Of a stretch of 64,000 nucleotides of DNA, positions 1 through 9,380 are shown in pieces (the first letter of the stretch is position 1; each line of letters starts with the position of its first letter). Source of the DNA: Vreelandella lutescens (GTDB taxonomy: Bacteria; Pseudomonadota; Gammaproteobacteria; Pseudomonadales; Halomonadaceae); contig NZ_BMHM01000002.1 of NCBI RefSeq assembly GCF_014640815.1, positions 248,001-312,000 of the forward strand. The letters run 5' to 3'. The notes below the pieces were generated by a model that saw only the letters and a program-made list of their open reading frames with translations, had not been told where the DNA came from and did not search any database. Position numbers and translations under genes: made by a program.

Positions 1-66
1 GTGTTTATTGTCTGTGACCGTGGGGATCGCTATCTCTCTACGGGCTTATTCGCTCCGGAGGTATAG
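1..66 (+). CDS. cysM: Cysteine synthase B, C-terminal end (partial)
   Basis: The window opens inside a reading frame that ends with TAG at 64-66. The visible 21 residues include CDRGDRYLSTGLF, which matches the conserved C-terminal tail of O-acetylserine sulfhydrylase B (pyridoxal-phosphate enzyme making cysteine from O-acetylserine and sulfide or thiosulfate). The stop is directly followed by the start of rlmD; the rlmD ribosome-binding site (CGGAGG) lies inside this tail. The order cysM-rlmD-relA-mazG is familiar from Pseudomonas and relatives, which supports the call although only the tail can be read. Confidence 0.8.
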   Translation: MFIVCDRGDRYLSTGLFAPEV

Positions 67-1503
67 ATGGCTATGTTGGGTAAGCGGCGGCCGCCTAGGC
101 CCGCCTCCGGCCACTCTGGGCTGGCGCGAACGCCAAGCAGTCAACCTGCGCCTGCTAAGCAGGCAACCTCTCAGGATGCTTCTGCGCCGCTGGTCATTGA
201 GCGGCTGGCCCACGATGGGCGAGGCGTTAGCCACAACCCCGCAGGCAAAACTGTGTTTGTGGATCAAGCGCTGCCCGGAGAACAGGTGGAGGTGGCGGTG
301 CACGTCACTCGCAAGCGCTTTGATGAAGCTCATATCAAAACGTTGATGATCTCCTCACCGCAGCGAGTAACGCCCCCCTGCGATCATTTTGGCCACTGCG
401 GTGGGTGTGATTTACAGCACTTGGCGGTAGACGCGCAGCGCACTCACAAGCGTGAGGTGGTGACAGAGTTAATGGCGCGCCAGGGCATAAAGCTCAGCGA
501 TATCGCCGCGATTGATGGCCATCAGGAACACTATCGCCGCCGGGCGCGGCTAGGCGTCAAGGTCGATAGCCAGAATAACGTGCGGCTTGGTTTTCGCGCA
601 GCCAATAGCCACCGGCTTGTAGATATTGATCACTGCCATGTGCTGGTGCCTGCGCTACAAACGCTGATAACGCCGCTAAAGCAGCTGCTTACTCAGCTAG
701 ATGCCCCCCGGGCGGTGGGCCATATTGAGCTAATGGCCACGCCGCAAGCTACGGTGGTGCTTATCAGGCAGCTAAAGCAGCAGCCGCAGGATTGGCAGCG
801 TTGGCAAGCGTTTGCCGCCGAGCAGCAGGTGAGTGTGGGCATGTGGTTAGGGCGAGAATCCCCCGCGCTGCACTGGCATGGTGCAGAGCCTGCGCTGGAA
901 GAGCGCTTTGCGATGAGTGCGCTAGGCATTGTGCCTGCTGCTAACACCACCACAGAAGAACTGGTGCTGCAGTTTGCCCCCGGTGATTTTTTACAGGTAA
1001 ATGCCGAGGTCAATCAAAAGATGGTCTCCCAAGTGGTAGCATGGTTAAAGCCAGCGCCTGGGATGGCGTTGCTAGACCTGTTCGCGGGAATGGGGAATTT
1101 CAGCTTACCTCTGGCGGCGGCGGGTGCAAGCGTGCACGCGGTAGAGGGGAATGCCGCAATGGTGCAGCGCTTGGGCGATAACGCGATGCTTAACCATCTC
1201 ACGGTGAGTGCACAGCAGGCGGATCTTAACGATGTGGCGGCGGTGAAAGCACTACTGCGCGAGCATCCGGTGGATGCCTTGGTGTTAGACCCACCGCGCA
1301 ACGGAGCAGAAGCTATATGCCAGGCGGTGGGACGCCATAAAGTGGCTAAGGTGGCCTATATTTCTTGTGACCCTGCTACGCTGGCGCGGGATGCGGCACA
1401 CCTTGTGCATGCGGGATATCGCGTCAAGCACGTCGCAGTGGCGGACATGTTCCTGCACACCGCCCACATGGAAACGCTGATGCTGTTTGAATACGCGGGC
1501 TAG
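67..1503 (+). CDS. rlmD: 23S rRNA (uracil-1939-C5)-methyltransferase RlmD
   Basis: 478 residues. RlmD methylates U1939 of 23S rRNA using S-adenosylmethionine. Visible features in order: a poorly conserved Pro/Ala-rich tail of about 40 residues, a TRAM-type RNA-binding domain (about 41-100), iron-sulfur cluster cysteines C105, C111 and C114 in PPCDHFGHCGGC (same C-x5-C-x2-C spacing as E. coli RlmD) with a fourth cysteine in DIDHCHVL, the SAM loop LDLFAGMGNFSLPLA, DPPRNGAE, and the catalytic-cysteine motif YISCDPATLARD. The ATG at 67 has a strong GGAGG site just upstream. It directly abuts cysM and probably forms an operon with relA and mazG downstream. Confidence 0.95.
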   Translation: MAMLGKRRPPRPASGHSGLARTPSSQPAPAKQATSQDASAPLVIERLAHDGRGVSHNPAGKTVFVDQALPGEQVEVAVHVTRKRFDEAHIKTLMISSPQRVTPPCDHFGHCGGCDLQHLAVDAQRTHKREVVTELMARQGIKLSDIAAIDGHQEHYRRRARLGVKVDSQNNVRLGFRAANSHRLVDIDHCHVLVPALQTLITPLKQLLTQLDAPRAVGHIELMATPQATVVLIRQLKQQPQDWQRWQAFAAEQQVSVGMWLGRESPALHWHGAEPALEERFAMSALGIVPAANTTTEELVLQFAPGDFLQVNAEVNQKMVSQVVAWLKPAPGMALLDLFAGMGNFSLPLAAAGASVHAVEGNAAMVQRLGDNAMLNHLTVSAQQADLNDVAAVKALLREHPVDALVLDPPRNGAEAICQAVGRHKVAKVAYISCDPATLARDAAHLVHAGYRVKHVAVADMFLHTAHMETLMLFEYAG

Positions 1504-1525
1504 TTTGCCCTTTGCAGCAAGCTTT

Positions 1526-1552
1526 GGTGGCAGTGGTGTGGAGGCTGCCACC
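1526..1552 (+). other. Hairpin between rlmD and relA
   Basis: GGTGGCAG (1526-1533) and CTGCCACC (1545-1552) are perfect 8-base inverted arms with an 11-base loop, placed just before the relA ribosome-binding site (AAAGGA near 1556). There is no T-tract, so it does not look like a simple terminator. It may attenuate read-through or mark an mRNA processing point. Function is inferred only. Confidence 0.4.
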
Positions 1553-1573
1553 CTGAAAGGATGAGTCATAGTC

Positions 1574-3850
1574 ATGGTGAAAGTGCGTGAAGACCAGCCG
1601 CTGACAGAAAGCGGTAAGGTGGACATACAACAATGGTTAACGCGCCTTCAGGAAGATGTGCGCCTACGTGAACCTGAGCGCTTGATGCAAGCCTGCGAGC
1701 TCGCCGAGCAGCTAGAGCGAGAGGCGCCTCGCACCCATCGCGTGTGGCTATCGCCGGGTTCTAGCTTCCGGATGGGGCTTGAGATGGCGGATATTCTCGC
1801 CGACCTCAAGCTTGACCAAGCAACGCTGGAAGCCGCCGTGCTCTACCGCGCTGTGCGCGAAGGGCTACTAAGCCTTGAGGCCGTGGGCAAACGCTTTGGT
1901 GATGAAGTCGCTAAGCTTATCGACGGCGTGCTGCAAATGGCCGCCATCAGCTACCCATTGGCACCTAACCATGGCATGAGCCAGCATAATCAGCAGGAGA
2001 ACCTGCGCAAAATGCTGGTGAATATGGTCGGCGACGTGCGCGTTGCCCTGATCAAAATTGCCGAGCGCACCTGTGCACTGCGCCAAGTCAAAGATGCTCC
2101 CCGTGAGAAATGCCTACAGGTTGCGCGAGAAGTGGCCGATATCTACGCGCCGCTGGCGCACCGACTCGGCATTGGCCAAATCAAATGGGAGCTGGAAGAC
2201 CTCTCTTTCCGTTACCTGCACGAAGAAGATTACAAAGCCATCGCCAAGCTGTTAGCGGAAAAGCGCCTTGACCGCGACCGCTATATTCACGACGTGGTGG
2301 AAACCCTTAAAGGCCTGATGGAAGCTCAGCATATTCACCGCTACGACGTGAGCGGGCGAGCCAAGCACATTTACTCCATCTGGCGCAAAATGAAGCGCAA
2401 GCGGATTGATTTTTCCCAGGTACACGACGTGCGCGCCGTGCGCATCCTGGTGCCGGAAGTCACCGACTGCTACACCGTGTTAGGCATCGTTCACTCCCGC
2501 TGGCACCATGTGCCCAACGAGTTTGACGACTACATCGCCAACCCTAAGAAAAACGGCTATCAGTCGCTGCATACCGCCGTCATGGGGCCTGAAAACAAGG
2601 TGCTGGAAATTCAGATTCGCACCTTTGGCATGCACGATGAAGCGGAGCTGGGTGTCTGCGCCCACTGGCGCTACAAAGGCCACGATACCAACGCCAAAAG
2701 CCGCAGCTACGAAGAGAAAATCGCCTGGCTGCGCCAAGTGTTGGAGTGGCAGGACGAAGTGGGCGGCTTTGGCGATCTACGCGAAGGCCTCTCCAGCGAT
2801 GTCGCCCCTGATCGCATCTATGTCTTCACGCCCGATGGTCACGTGATTGACCTGCCGCGCATCGCCACGCCTATCGATTTTGCTTACCGTGTGCACACCG
2901 AAATAGGTCATCTTTGCCGAGGGGCCAAGATCAATGGGCGCATTGTTCCGCTGACCTACAAGCTAAAAACCGGCCAGCAAATCGAGATTCTCACCGCCAC
3001 CAAAGGCGGCCCCAGCCGCGACTGGCTCAACCCTAGCTTGGGCTACGTGCGTACCTCTCGGGCGCGGGCCAAAATTCAAGCGTGGTTTAAGCACCAGGCC
3101 CGCGACCAGAACCTAGACGAAGGGCGCGCGCTGTTCGAACGTGAAATGCGCCGCTTGGACGTAGAAGGGCTGGACCTGCCCAAGCTCGCCAAAGCCGTTA
3201 ACTACCAAAACGCCGATGATATGTACGCGGCGCTGGGGGCGGGCGACCTGCGAATTGGCCAAGTGCTGCACCAGGCCCAGCAGCTGTTTGGTGAAACCGA
3301 TGACCAAGAGCAGCTAGACCGCCTGCTGGCCAAACCCCGCCGTCAGCCCAGCAAGGCCACCCAAAGCGATATTACTGTGCTTGGGGTGGGCAACCTGAAA
3401 ACCAGCATGGCCAACTGCTGCCGCCCGGTGCCCGGCGAGCCGATTGTGGGCTTTATTACCCAGGGGCGCGGTGTGACCGTGCACCGCCAGGACTGCACCA
3501 ATATTCTCCAATTGCGTATGGAAGAGCCCCAGCGCATTATCGAAGTGGAGTGGGGCGAGCGGGCACACACCCGCTACCCGGTCACCATCGAGATTCAAGC
3601 CTGGGACCGCTCTGGGCTGCTGCGCGATGTGACGGGCCTGTTGGGCAACGAGAAGGTCAACGTATTGGCGGTCAACACCCTCACCGATACCGATGAAGGC
3701 ATTGCCCGGCTGCGAATTACGCTGGAAGTAGACGGCCTGGAGTCACTCGGCAGGCTCTTCTCACGTATTCAGCAACTGCCTAACGTGACCGAAGTGCGCC
3801 GCTTGCGTAACGCCGATCCTGAAAAAAGTGCCCGTAAAGGAGGGGCCTGA
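1574..3850 (+). CDS. relA: GTP pyrophosphokinase RelA (ppGpp synthetase I)
   Basis: 758 residues, normal for RelA, the ribosome-associated enzyme that makes (p)ppGpp from ATP and GTP/GDP in amino acid starvation. Domains: degenerate hydrolase domain (about 50-200) where the HD motif is replaced (YRAVRE), so it should be synthesis-only; synthetase domain (about 230-390) with EFDDYI, NPKKNGYQSLHTAV and LEIQIRT; TGS domain (YVFTPDGHVIDLPRIATPIDF); zinc-finger/helical region with a CCRPVPG motif; C-terminal ACT domain (WDRSGLLRDVTGLL). Its stop overlaps the mazG start by one base (TGATG), so translation is probably coupled. Confidence 0.96.
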   Translation: MVKVREDQPLTESGKVDIQQWLTRLQEDVRLREPERLMQACELAEQLEREAPRTHRVWLSPGSSFRMGLEMADILADLKLDQATLEAAVLYRAVREGLLSLEAVGKRFGDEVAKLIDGVLQMAAISYPLAPNHGMSQHNQQENLRKMLVNMVGDVRVALIKIAERTCALRQVKDAPREKCLQVAREVADIYAPLAHRLGIGQIKWELEDLSFRYLHEEDYKAIAKLLAEKRLDRDRYIHDVVETLKGLMEAQHIHRYDVSGRAKHIYSIWRKMKRKRIDFSQVHDVRAVRILVPEVTDCYTVLGIVHSRWHHVPNEFDDYIANPKKNGYQSLHTAVMGPENKVLEIQIRTFGMHDEAELGVCAHWRYKGHDTNAKSRSYEEKIAWLRQVLEWQDEVGGFGDLREGLSSDVAPDRIYVFTPDGHVIDLPRIATPIDFAYRVHTEIGHLCRGAKINGRIVPLTYKLKTGQQIEILTATKGGPSRDWLNPSLGYVRTSRARAKIQAWFKHQARDQNLDEGRALFEREMRRLDVEGLDLPKLAKAVNYQNADDMYAALGAGDLRIGQVLHQAQQLFGETDDQEQLDRLLAKPRRQPSKATQSDITVLGVGNLKTSMANCCRPVPGEPIVGFITQGRGVTVHRQDCTNILQLRMEEPQRIIEVEWGERAHTRYPVTIEIQAWDRSGLLRDVTGLLGNEKVNVLAVNTLTDTDEGIARLRITLEVDGLESLGRLFSRIQQLPNVTEVRRLRNADPEKSARKGGA

Positions 3851-4677
3851 TGCGCCATACCCTGGATGATTTACTCACCCTGATGACCGTATTGCGCGAC
3901 CGGGAGCAGGGCTGCCCGTGGGATATCAAGCAGGACTGGGACAGCATCGTGCCCCATACCCTGGAAGAGGCGTATGAAGTGGCTGACGCTATCGAGCGTC
4001 GCGCTTTTGAGGAGCTGCCCGGCGAGCTGGGCGACCTGCTATTTCAGGTGGTGTATTACGCCCAGTTTGGCGCAGAAGAGCAGCGCTTCGACTTTCACGA
4101 TATCGTCGATACGCTGACCGCCAAAATGCTGCGCCGTCATCCCCATGTGTTTCCAGACGGCACGCTGGCTTCCCGCCGCCCGCCCGGCGTGAGTGCTGAT
4201 GAGGTCAAAACCCAGCAGGTGAATAGCCGCTGGGAAGCGCTCAAGGCGGACGAACGCGCTGAGCGTGCTGTCACGCCTCCTTCCGTACTGGATGACGTGC
4301 CAAGAACGCTGCCCGCCCTTAGCCGCGCCGCCAAGCTCTCCAAACGCGCCGCCCGCGTAGGCTTTGATTGGCCCGACGCCGAAGGCGTGCTGGCCAAAAT
4401 CCGCGAAGAGCTGGAGGAAGTCGAGGAGGCGCTGGCGGCAGGGGATCGTCAGCACGCCCAGGAAGAGGTGGGTGACCTGCTGTTCGCCGTCACCAATTTA
4501 GCCCGTACGCTGGGCGCCGACCCCGAACAGTGCCTGCGTAGTACCAATACAAAATTCGAGCGCCGCTTTCGCTATGTTGAACGCGCGCTTGCCGATGCCG
4601 AGCGCCCGTTAAACGAGGCCTCGCTGGATGAGATGGAAGGCCATTGGCAAGCCGCTAAAGCCCAAGAACAACACTAA
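3850..4677 (+). CDS. mazG: Nucleoside triphosphate pyrophosphohydrolase MazG
   Basis: 275 residues. MazG hydrolyses NTPs/dNTPs to monophosphates and pyrophosphate and in E. coli tempers the stringent response. Two MazG domains are visible: the N-terminal one with CPWDIKQDW, LEEAYEVADAI and GELGDLLFQVVYYA, and a C-terminal one with REELEEVEEAL and EEVGDLLFAVTNLAR, both carrying the acidic metal-binding EExxE/ExxD residues. The start codon overlaps the relA stop (TGATG). Co-translation with relA fits a role in nucleotide-pool control during starvation. Confidence 0.95.
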   Translation: MRHTLDDLLTLMTVLRDREQGCPWDIKQDWDSIVPHTLEEAYEVADAIERRAFEELPGELGDLLFQVVYYAQFGAEEQRFDFHDIVDTLTAKMLRRHPHVFPDGTLASRRPPGVSADEVKTQQVNSRWEALKADERAERAVTPPSVLDDVPRTLPALSRAAKLSKRAARVGFDWPDAEGVLAKIREELEEVEEALAAGDRQHAQEEVGDLLFAVTNLARTLGADPEQCLRSTNTKFERRFRYVERALADAERPLNEASLDEMEGHWQAAKAQEQH

Positions 4678-4719
4678 CTTCTCAACACATCAACGCGACC
4701 CCGCAAGGAGGCCACGCCA

Positions 4720-7368
4720 ATGAGTCATGATCTACACGAATCACTGCGCGATAACGTGCGTATTCTGGGCGACAGCTTAGGGCGAACCATCGCCGATGAT
4801 TTAGGCCAGTCGTTTGTCGATAAGATTGAAACCATTCGTGCCCACGCCAAGCGCGGTCGCCAGGGCGACTCCCTGCAGCAGCGTCAGCTCATCGAGTACC
4901 TGCGTCAGCTGCCTGAGCGGGACCTCTTACCCGTTACCCGCGCCTTTAACCAGTTCTTAAACCTAGCGAACATCGCTGAGCAGCACTACCGGGCGCGGTT
5001 TCGTCGGGTAGAAGATTACAAACCCGGCTCGCAGCCCGCATTAGGAGAGCTCTTAGGGCGCGCCCAGCAGGCGGGCAACTCACCGCGTAAATTGGTAGAA
5101 ACTCTGGCCAATATGCGCGTTGAATTGGTGCTGACCGCGCATCCCACCGAAGTGATTCGCCGCACGCTGATCCAGAAATACGATGCCATTGATGAGTGCC
5201 TCACCGCGATAGAGAGCTCGGAAGATTACCCCGAGCGCGGCACCCGAGCCCAAGGCCGCTTGGAAGAGCTGATTAGCCAGGCGTGGCACACCGATGAGAT
5301 TCGCCACGAACGCCCCACGCCAGTGGATGAGGCGAAGTGGGGCTTTGCGGTGATCGAGAACTCGCTGTGGCAAGCCGTGCCGGATTTCCACCGCGACCTG
5401 GATAACCTGCTGCTGGACACCGCAGGCGAGCGCCTGCCGCTAGACGCCGCGCCGATTCGTTACGCCTCCTGGATGGGCGGCGACCGCGACGGCAACCCGA
5501 ATGTCACCGCCAAAGTCACCCAGGAAGTGCTGTTGCTAGGCCGCTGGATGGCGGCGGACCTTTACCTGCGCGATTTAGAGCAGCTCAAAACCGAGCTCTC
5601 CATGTGGAAAGCCAACAGCGCCCTCAAAGCCGAAGTGGGCGATGTGGCGGAACCCTATCGGGAGCTGCTTAAGCGGCTGCTGACTAAAATGGAAGCCACC
5701 CGCGACTGGGCGAAAGCGCAGTTGGATGGCCGCAACTACGACGGCGGGCCGATTATTGAAACCCGCGACCAAATCTACGCGCCGCTGCTGGCCTGCTACC
5801 GCTCGCTGTGCGACGTGGGGCTGGATACCATCGCCAACGGCGCGCTGTTGGATACCCTGCGCCGCGTGGCCGTGTTCGGTGTCACGCTGACCAAGCTCGA
5901 CCTTCGCCAGGAAGCCAGCCGCCACGCCCAAGTAATGGAAGAACTCACCAGCTCCCTGGGGCTAGGCCATTATCAAGAGTGGAGCGAAACCCAGCGTCAG
6001 GAGTTTTTGCTAGCGGAGCTTGAGTCCCGCCGCCCGCTGATTCCCCGCCGCTGGGAGTGTTCGGCAGAGTCCCGGGAAGTCATCGACACCTTCAAGGTGA
6101 TCGCCCAGGAGCATGCGGAAGCACTGGGTACTTACATTATCTCCATGGCCGCCGAGCCCTCTGATGTACTCACCGTGGCGCTGCTGATGAAAGAAGTGGG
6201 TGGGCAGGTAACGCTACCCATCGCGCCGCTGTTCGAAACCCTCAACGACCTGGACCACGCGGGCGATGTGATTGATCAGCTGCTGGCGCTGCCGGGTTAC
6301 CGCGCCCTGGCTAAAGACCGCCAAGAGGTGATGATCGGCTACTCCGACTCCGCTAAGGATGCCGGTCAGCTCGCCGCTGCTTGGGCTCAGTACCGCGCCC
6401 AGGAAGCGCTGGTGAACGTGTGCGAGAAGCACGGCGTTGACCTAACGCTGTTCCACGGCCGTGGCGGCACCGTTGGCCGTGGGGGCGGTCCGGCCCACGC
6501 GGCGATTCTTTCTCAGCCGCCGGGCTCCGTGAACGGCAGCCTGCGGGTGACCGAGCAGGGCGAGATGATTCGCTTTAAGTTCGGCCAGCCGGATATCGCG
6601 CTGCGCTCCATGGAGATCTACGCCTGCGCGGTGCTGGAAGCCACGCTGTTGCCACCGCCCGCGCCGGAGCCCCATTGGCGCGAAGAGATGGACCAGCTGG
6701 CCAAGGTGGCCCACGCTGCTTACGTCGGCGTAGTGCGGGAAGACCCCGACTTCGTGCCGTACTTCCGCGCGGTAACGCCAGAAGGGGCGCTGGGCCGATT
6801 GCCGCTTGGCTCGCGGCCCACCAAGCGCCGTCAGGATGGCGGCGTGGAAACCCTGCGGGCGATTCCCTGGATTTTCGCCTGGACGCAGATCCGCCTGATG
6901 CTGCCCGCTTGGCTAGGCAGCGGCGAAGCCTTCTCCCGCCGCCTGGAGCAGCCCGGCGGCCGCGAAGTGCTGCAAGAGATGCGTACCCAGTGGCCGTTCT
7001 TTGGCACCTACCTGGATATGTTAGAGATGCTGCTGGCCAAAGCAGACGTGGCGATTGCCGCCTACTACGAACACCGCTTGGTGGACGAGCCGTCGCTAAA
7101 AGCGCTGGGCAAAAAGCTTCGCGAGCGCTTCGAGCGTCTGGAGGACGTGGTGCTGGATATCCTGCAGCAGGAGAAGCTGCTGGAGAACACGCCGCTGATT
7201 CGTCAGGCGATTGACGTGCGCAACCCCTACATCGACCCGCTGCATGGCCTGCAAGCTGAGCTTTTGCAGCGTAATCGGGATGCCGACGGGGCGATTAGCG
7301 CTGACCTTTCCCGCGCGTTGATGGTCACCATGGCAGGGATTGCGGCTGGCCTGCGTAACACGGGCTAA
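4720..7368 (+). CDS. ppc: Phosphoenolpyruvate carboxylase
   Basis: 882 residues, the usual size. The enzyme adds bicarbonate to phosphoenolpyruvate to give oxaloacetate, an anaplerotic step feeding the TCA cycle and aspartate-family and ectoine synthesis. Seen: catalytic histidine motif VLTAHPTEVIRRTL, MGGDRDGNPNVT, the second signature MIGYSDSAKDAG, the glycine-rich loop FHGRGGTVGRGGGPAH, QGEMIRFKFG, and the conserved RNTG C-terminus. The start at 4720 has a good AAGGAGG site. A rho-independent terminator follows. Forty-two bases separate it from mazG, so it may be partly co-transcribed. Confidence 0.97.
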   Translation: MSHDLHESLRDNVRILGDSLGRTIADDLGQSFVDKIETIRAHAKRGRQGDSLQQRQLIEYLRQLPERDLLPVTRAFNQFLNLANIAEQHYRARFRRVEDYKPGSQPALGELLGRAQQAGNSPRKLVETLANMRVELVLTAHPTEVIRRTLIQKYDAIDECLTAIESSEDYPERGTRAQGRLEELISQAWHTDEIRHERPTPVDEAKWGFAVIENSLWQAVPDFHRDLDNLLLDTAGERLPLDAAPIRYASWMGGDRDGNPNVTAKVTQEVLLLGRWMAADLYLRDLEQLKTELSMWKANSALKAEVGDVAEPYRELLKRLLTKMEATRDWAKAQLDGRNYDGGPIIETRDQIYAPLLACYRSLCDVGLDTIANGALLDTLRRVAVFGVTLTKLDLRQEASRHAQVMEELTSSLGLGHYQEWSETQRQEFLLAELESRRPLIPRRWECSAESREVIDTFKVIAQEHAEALGTYIISMAAEPSDVLTVALLMKEVGGQVTLPIAPLFETLNDLDHAGDVIDQLLALPGYRALAKDRQEVMIGYSDSAKDAGQLAAAWAQYRAQEALVNVCEKHGVDLTLFHGRGGTVGRGGGPAHAAILSQPPGSVNGSLRVTEQGEMIRFKFGQPDIALRSMEIYACAVLEATLLPPPAPEPHWREEMDQLAKVAHAAYVGVVREDPDFVPYFRAVTPEGALGRLPLGSRPTKRRQDGGVETLRAIPWIFAWTQIRLMLPAWLGSGEAFSRRLEQPGGREVLQEMRTQWPFFGTYLDMLEMLLAKADVAIAAYYEHRLVDEPSLKALGKKLRERFERLEDVVLDILQQEKLLENTPLIRQAIDVRNPYIDPLHGLQAELLQRNRDADGAISADLSRALMVTMAGIAAGLRNTG

Positions 7369-7386
7369 GCTAATAGCTGCCTATCT

Positions 7387-7420
7387 GCGCCGCTACCGAT
7401 GGGTGGCGGCGCTTTTCTTT
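7387..7420 (+). terminator. Rho-independent terminator after ppc
   Basis: GCGCCGCTACC (7387-7397), a four-base loop, GGTGGCGGCGC (7402-7412) and then TTTTCTTT. The stem is 11 pairs with one G-T pair. Confidence 0.85.
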
Positions 7421-7443
7421 ACGTGGCGTGGGAGGCAAGGAAC

Positions 7444-7989
7444 ATGACGACAGATGCTCAGGCTGTGCTGGCCTTCTGGTTTCAGGAGCTGTCGCCAGCC
7501 CAGTGGTTTAAGAAAGATACCCACATTGATCAACAGATTATCGAGCGCTTTAGCGACGTGCTTGAAAAAGCCGCGGCCTGCGAGTGCTTTGAGTGGCGTC
7601 GTTCGGCTCGTGGTCGGCTGGCGGAAGTGATCGTGCTAGACCAGTTCTCGCGTAATATCTATCGCGATGATGCCCGCTCGTTCGCCAGCGACACGCTGGC
7701 GTTAGCACTGGCCCAGGAAGCGGTTGCCAGCGGGGCCGACCAGTCGCTTTCGGCGGTAGAGCGCAGCTTTCTCTATATGCCCTATATGCACAGCGAGTCG
7801 GCGGCGATTCATACCCTTGCTCTTCAGCTGTTCGACCAGCCGGGGCTAGAGAGCAATTTAGAGTTTGAGAAACGCCACAAGGCGATTATTGACCGCTTTG
7901 GGCGCTACCCGCACCGTAATGCGGTCTTGGGCAGAACCTCGACCCCAGAAGAGGTCGAATTCCTTAAGCAGCCCGGCTCCTCTTTTTAA
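7444..7989 (+). CDS. DUF924 family protein
   Basis: 181 residues from the ATG at 7444, chosen because GGGAGG lies 9 bases upstream; an earlier in-frame ATG at 7399 falls inside the ppc terminator stem. The protein fits the DUF924 family (alpha-helical, TPR-like fold): AVLAFWFQELSPAQWF near the start, VIVLDQFSRNIYRDDARSF in the middle, RSFLYMPYMHSE and RFGRYPHRNAVLGR-TSTPEE near the end. The biochemical role of the family is not established. It is cytosolic by sequence and lies 26 bases ahead of rluF on the same strand. Confidence 0.88.
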   Translation: MTTDAQAVLAFWFQELSPAQWFKKDTHIDQQIIERFSDVLEKAAACECFEWRRSARGRLAEVIVLDQFSRNIYRDDARSFASDTLALALAQEAVASGADQSLSAVERSFLYMPYMHSESAAIHTLALQLFDQPGLESNLEFEKRHKAIIDRFGRYPHRNAVLGRTSTPEEVEFLKQPGSSF

Positions 7990-8015
7990 CGTTTATTTAG
8001 GCTACATGGCGTTTT

Positions 8016-9077
8016 ATGTCGTTACGAAAATCTACCCGTATCAATAAATACATCAGCGAAAGCGGTCTCTGTTCCCGCCGGGAGGCGGACCGCTTTGTCG
8101 AGCAGGGCAATGTGTGGATCAACGGCCGCCGGGCAACCACCGGTGACCAAGTGGTCGCGGGGGATCGAGTAAAGGTCAACGGCCAGGAGATCGAGCCGCA
8201 GGAAGAGGAGGATCTCGTTCTCATCGCGCTGAATAAGCCGGTAGGCATTGTGAGCACCACGGAGTCGGCGGAAAAAGACAACATCGTTGAGTTTGTGAAG
8301 CACGGCACGCGCATCTTCCCCATTGGGCGGCTAGATAAAGACTCTCAGGGGCTGATCTTTCTCACCAACAACGGCGACCTGGTCAACAAAATCCTGCGTG
8401 CCAACAATAACCACGAAAAAGAGTACGTGGTGACGGTCGATAAACCGATTACCGACGAGTTCATTGCCGGTATGCAGGGCGGCGTGCCGATCCTTGGGCA
8501 GATGACCAAAAAGTGTCATGTCGCCAAAGAGTCCACCTTTGTGTTCACCATTACCCTGGTGCAGGGGCTCAACCGCCAAATTCGCCGTATGTGCGAATAC
8601 TTTGGCTACGAAGTGACCCAGCTAGTGCGCACGCGCATTATGAACGTATCGCTCAAAGGGCTGGCGCTGGGGGATTGGCGTGACCTAACTCCCAAAGAGA
8701 TCGAGACCATTGTTGCCCTCACCGAAACCTCAGACGCAGCACCTGAGAAGAAAGCATCTGAGAAGAAAAAAACCGCCCGTCCCAACTACAGCGGCGGTAG
8801 AAGTAGCGCGCAGGATAAAAAGCCAACAGCAAAACGGGCCTCTTCAGGTGCCCACGCGGGTAACAAAGCCCGCAAGGATCCCAAGGCAAAAGGGGCCGCT
8901 GCTGCTAAGCCAGGCGGCAAAGGAGCAGCGTCAGCGGGAAGACCGGCCACTAAAGGAAAGGGGAGGCCCGGGAGTCACTCTAGCGGCAAACCGGGCACGA
9001 GGAAGGGCGCGATAAAGGGCGGCCGCCCCAGCGGGGGTAAAGCCGCCTCCGGTAAGCCGCCTTCCCGGCGCAAGTAG
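8016..9077 (+). CDS. rluF: 23S rRNA pseudouridine-2604 synthase RluF
   Basis: 353 residues. RluF converts U2604 of 23S rRNA to pseudouridine. Seen: S4-like RNA-binding domain (about 6-65, [19 protein letters not shown]), the catalytic aspartate motif [15 protein letters not shown] of the RsuA/RluB/E/F group, and [18 protein letters not shown]. The core closely resembles E. coli RluF. From about residue 245 to the end there is a low-complexity Lys/Gly/Ala/Ser/Pro tail of roughly 110 residues, longer than in E. coli, probably disordered and RNA-binding. The ribosome-binding site before the ATG is weak. Confidence 0.93.
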   Translation: MSLRKSTRINKYISESGLCSRREADRFVEQGNVWINGRRATTGDQVVAGDRVKVNGQEIEPQEEEDLVLIALNKPVGIVSTTESAEKDNIVEFVKHGTRIFPIGRLDKDSQGLIFLTNNGDLVNKILRANNNHEKEYVVTVDKPITDEFIAGMQGGVPILGQMTKKCHVAKESTFVFTITLVQGLNRQIRRMCEYFGYEVTQLVRTRIMNVSLKGLALGDWRDLTPKEIETIVALTETSDAAPEKKASEKKKTARPNYSGGRSSAQDKKPTAKRASSGAHAGNKARKDPKAKGAAAAKPGGKGAASAGRPATKGKGRPGSHSSGKPGTRKGAIKGGRPSGGKAASGKPPSRRK

Positions 9078-9083
9078 TTCTCC

Positions 9084-9380
9084 ATGACAGAGATGCCTAC
9101 TTATATGAGTTACCTTCTGGCATGGTATGCGACGGCCAGCGTGATTACCTACGCCACGTATGCGTGGGATAAGCGGGCTGCGATCAAAAAGCGCCAGCGC
9201 GTGAGCGAAAAAACGCTGCACTGGCTGGCGCTGGTAGGCGGTTGGCCGGGGGCATGGTGCGCGCAGCAGCAGCTGCGCCACAAGACCCAAAAAACCAGCT
9301 TTCGGCGCGTCTATTGGGTCACGGTGCTGCTCAATATCGCGGTGTTAAGCGGCTTTGTCGCGGTTATGCCGCTGCGTTAG
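9084..9380 (+). CDS. DUF1294 small membrane protein
   Basis: 98 residues with two or three predicted membrane helices (about 8-24, 47-60 and 77-95). The pattern YATYAWDKRAAIKKRQRVSE and LALVGGWPGAWCAQQQLRHKT fits the DUF1294 family, usually found alone or fused to a cold-shock domain; here it stands alone. It starts 6 bases after rluF, so it is likely co-transcribed. Its last 17 bases overlap the end of convergent trpG. Confidence 0.85.
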   Translation: MTEMPTYMSYLLAWYATASVITYATYAWDKRAAIKKRQRVSEKTLHWLALVGGWPGAWCAQQQLRHKTQKTSFRRVYWVTVLLNIAVLSGFVAVMPLR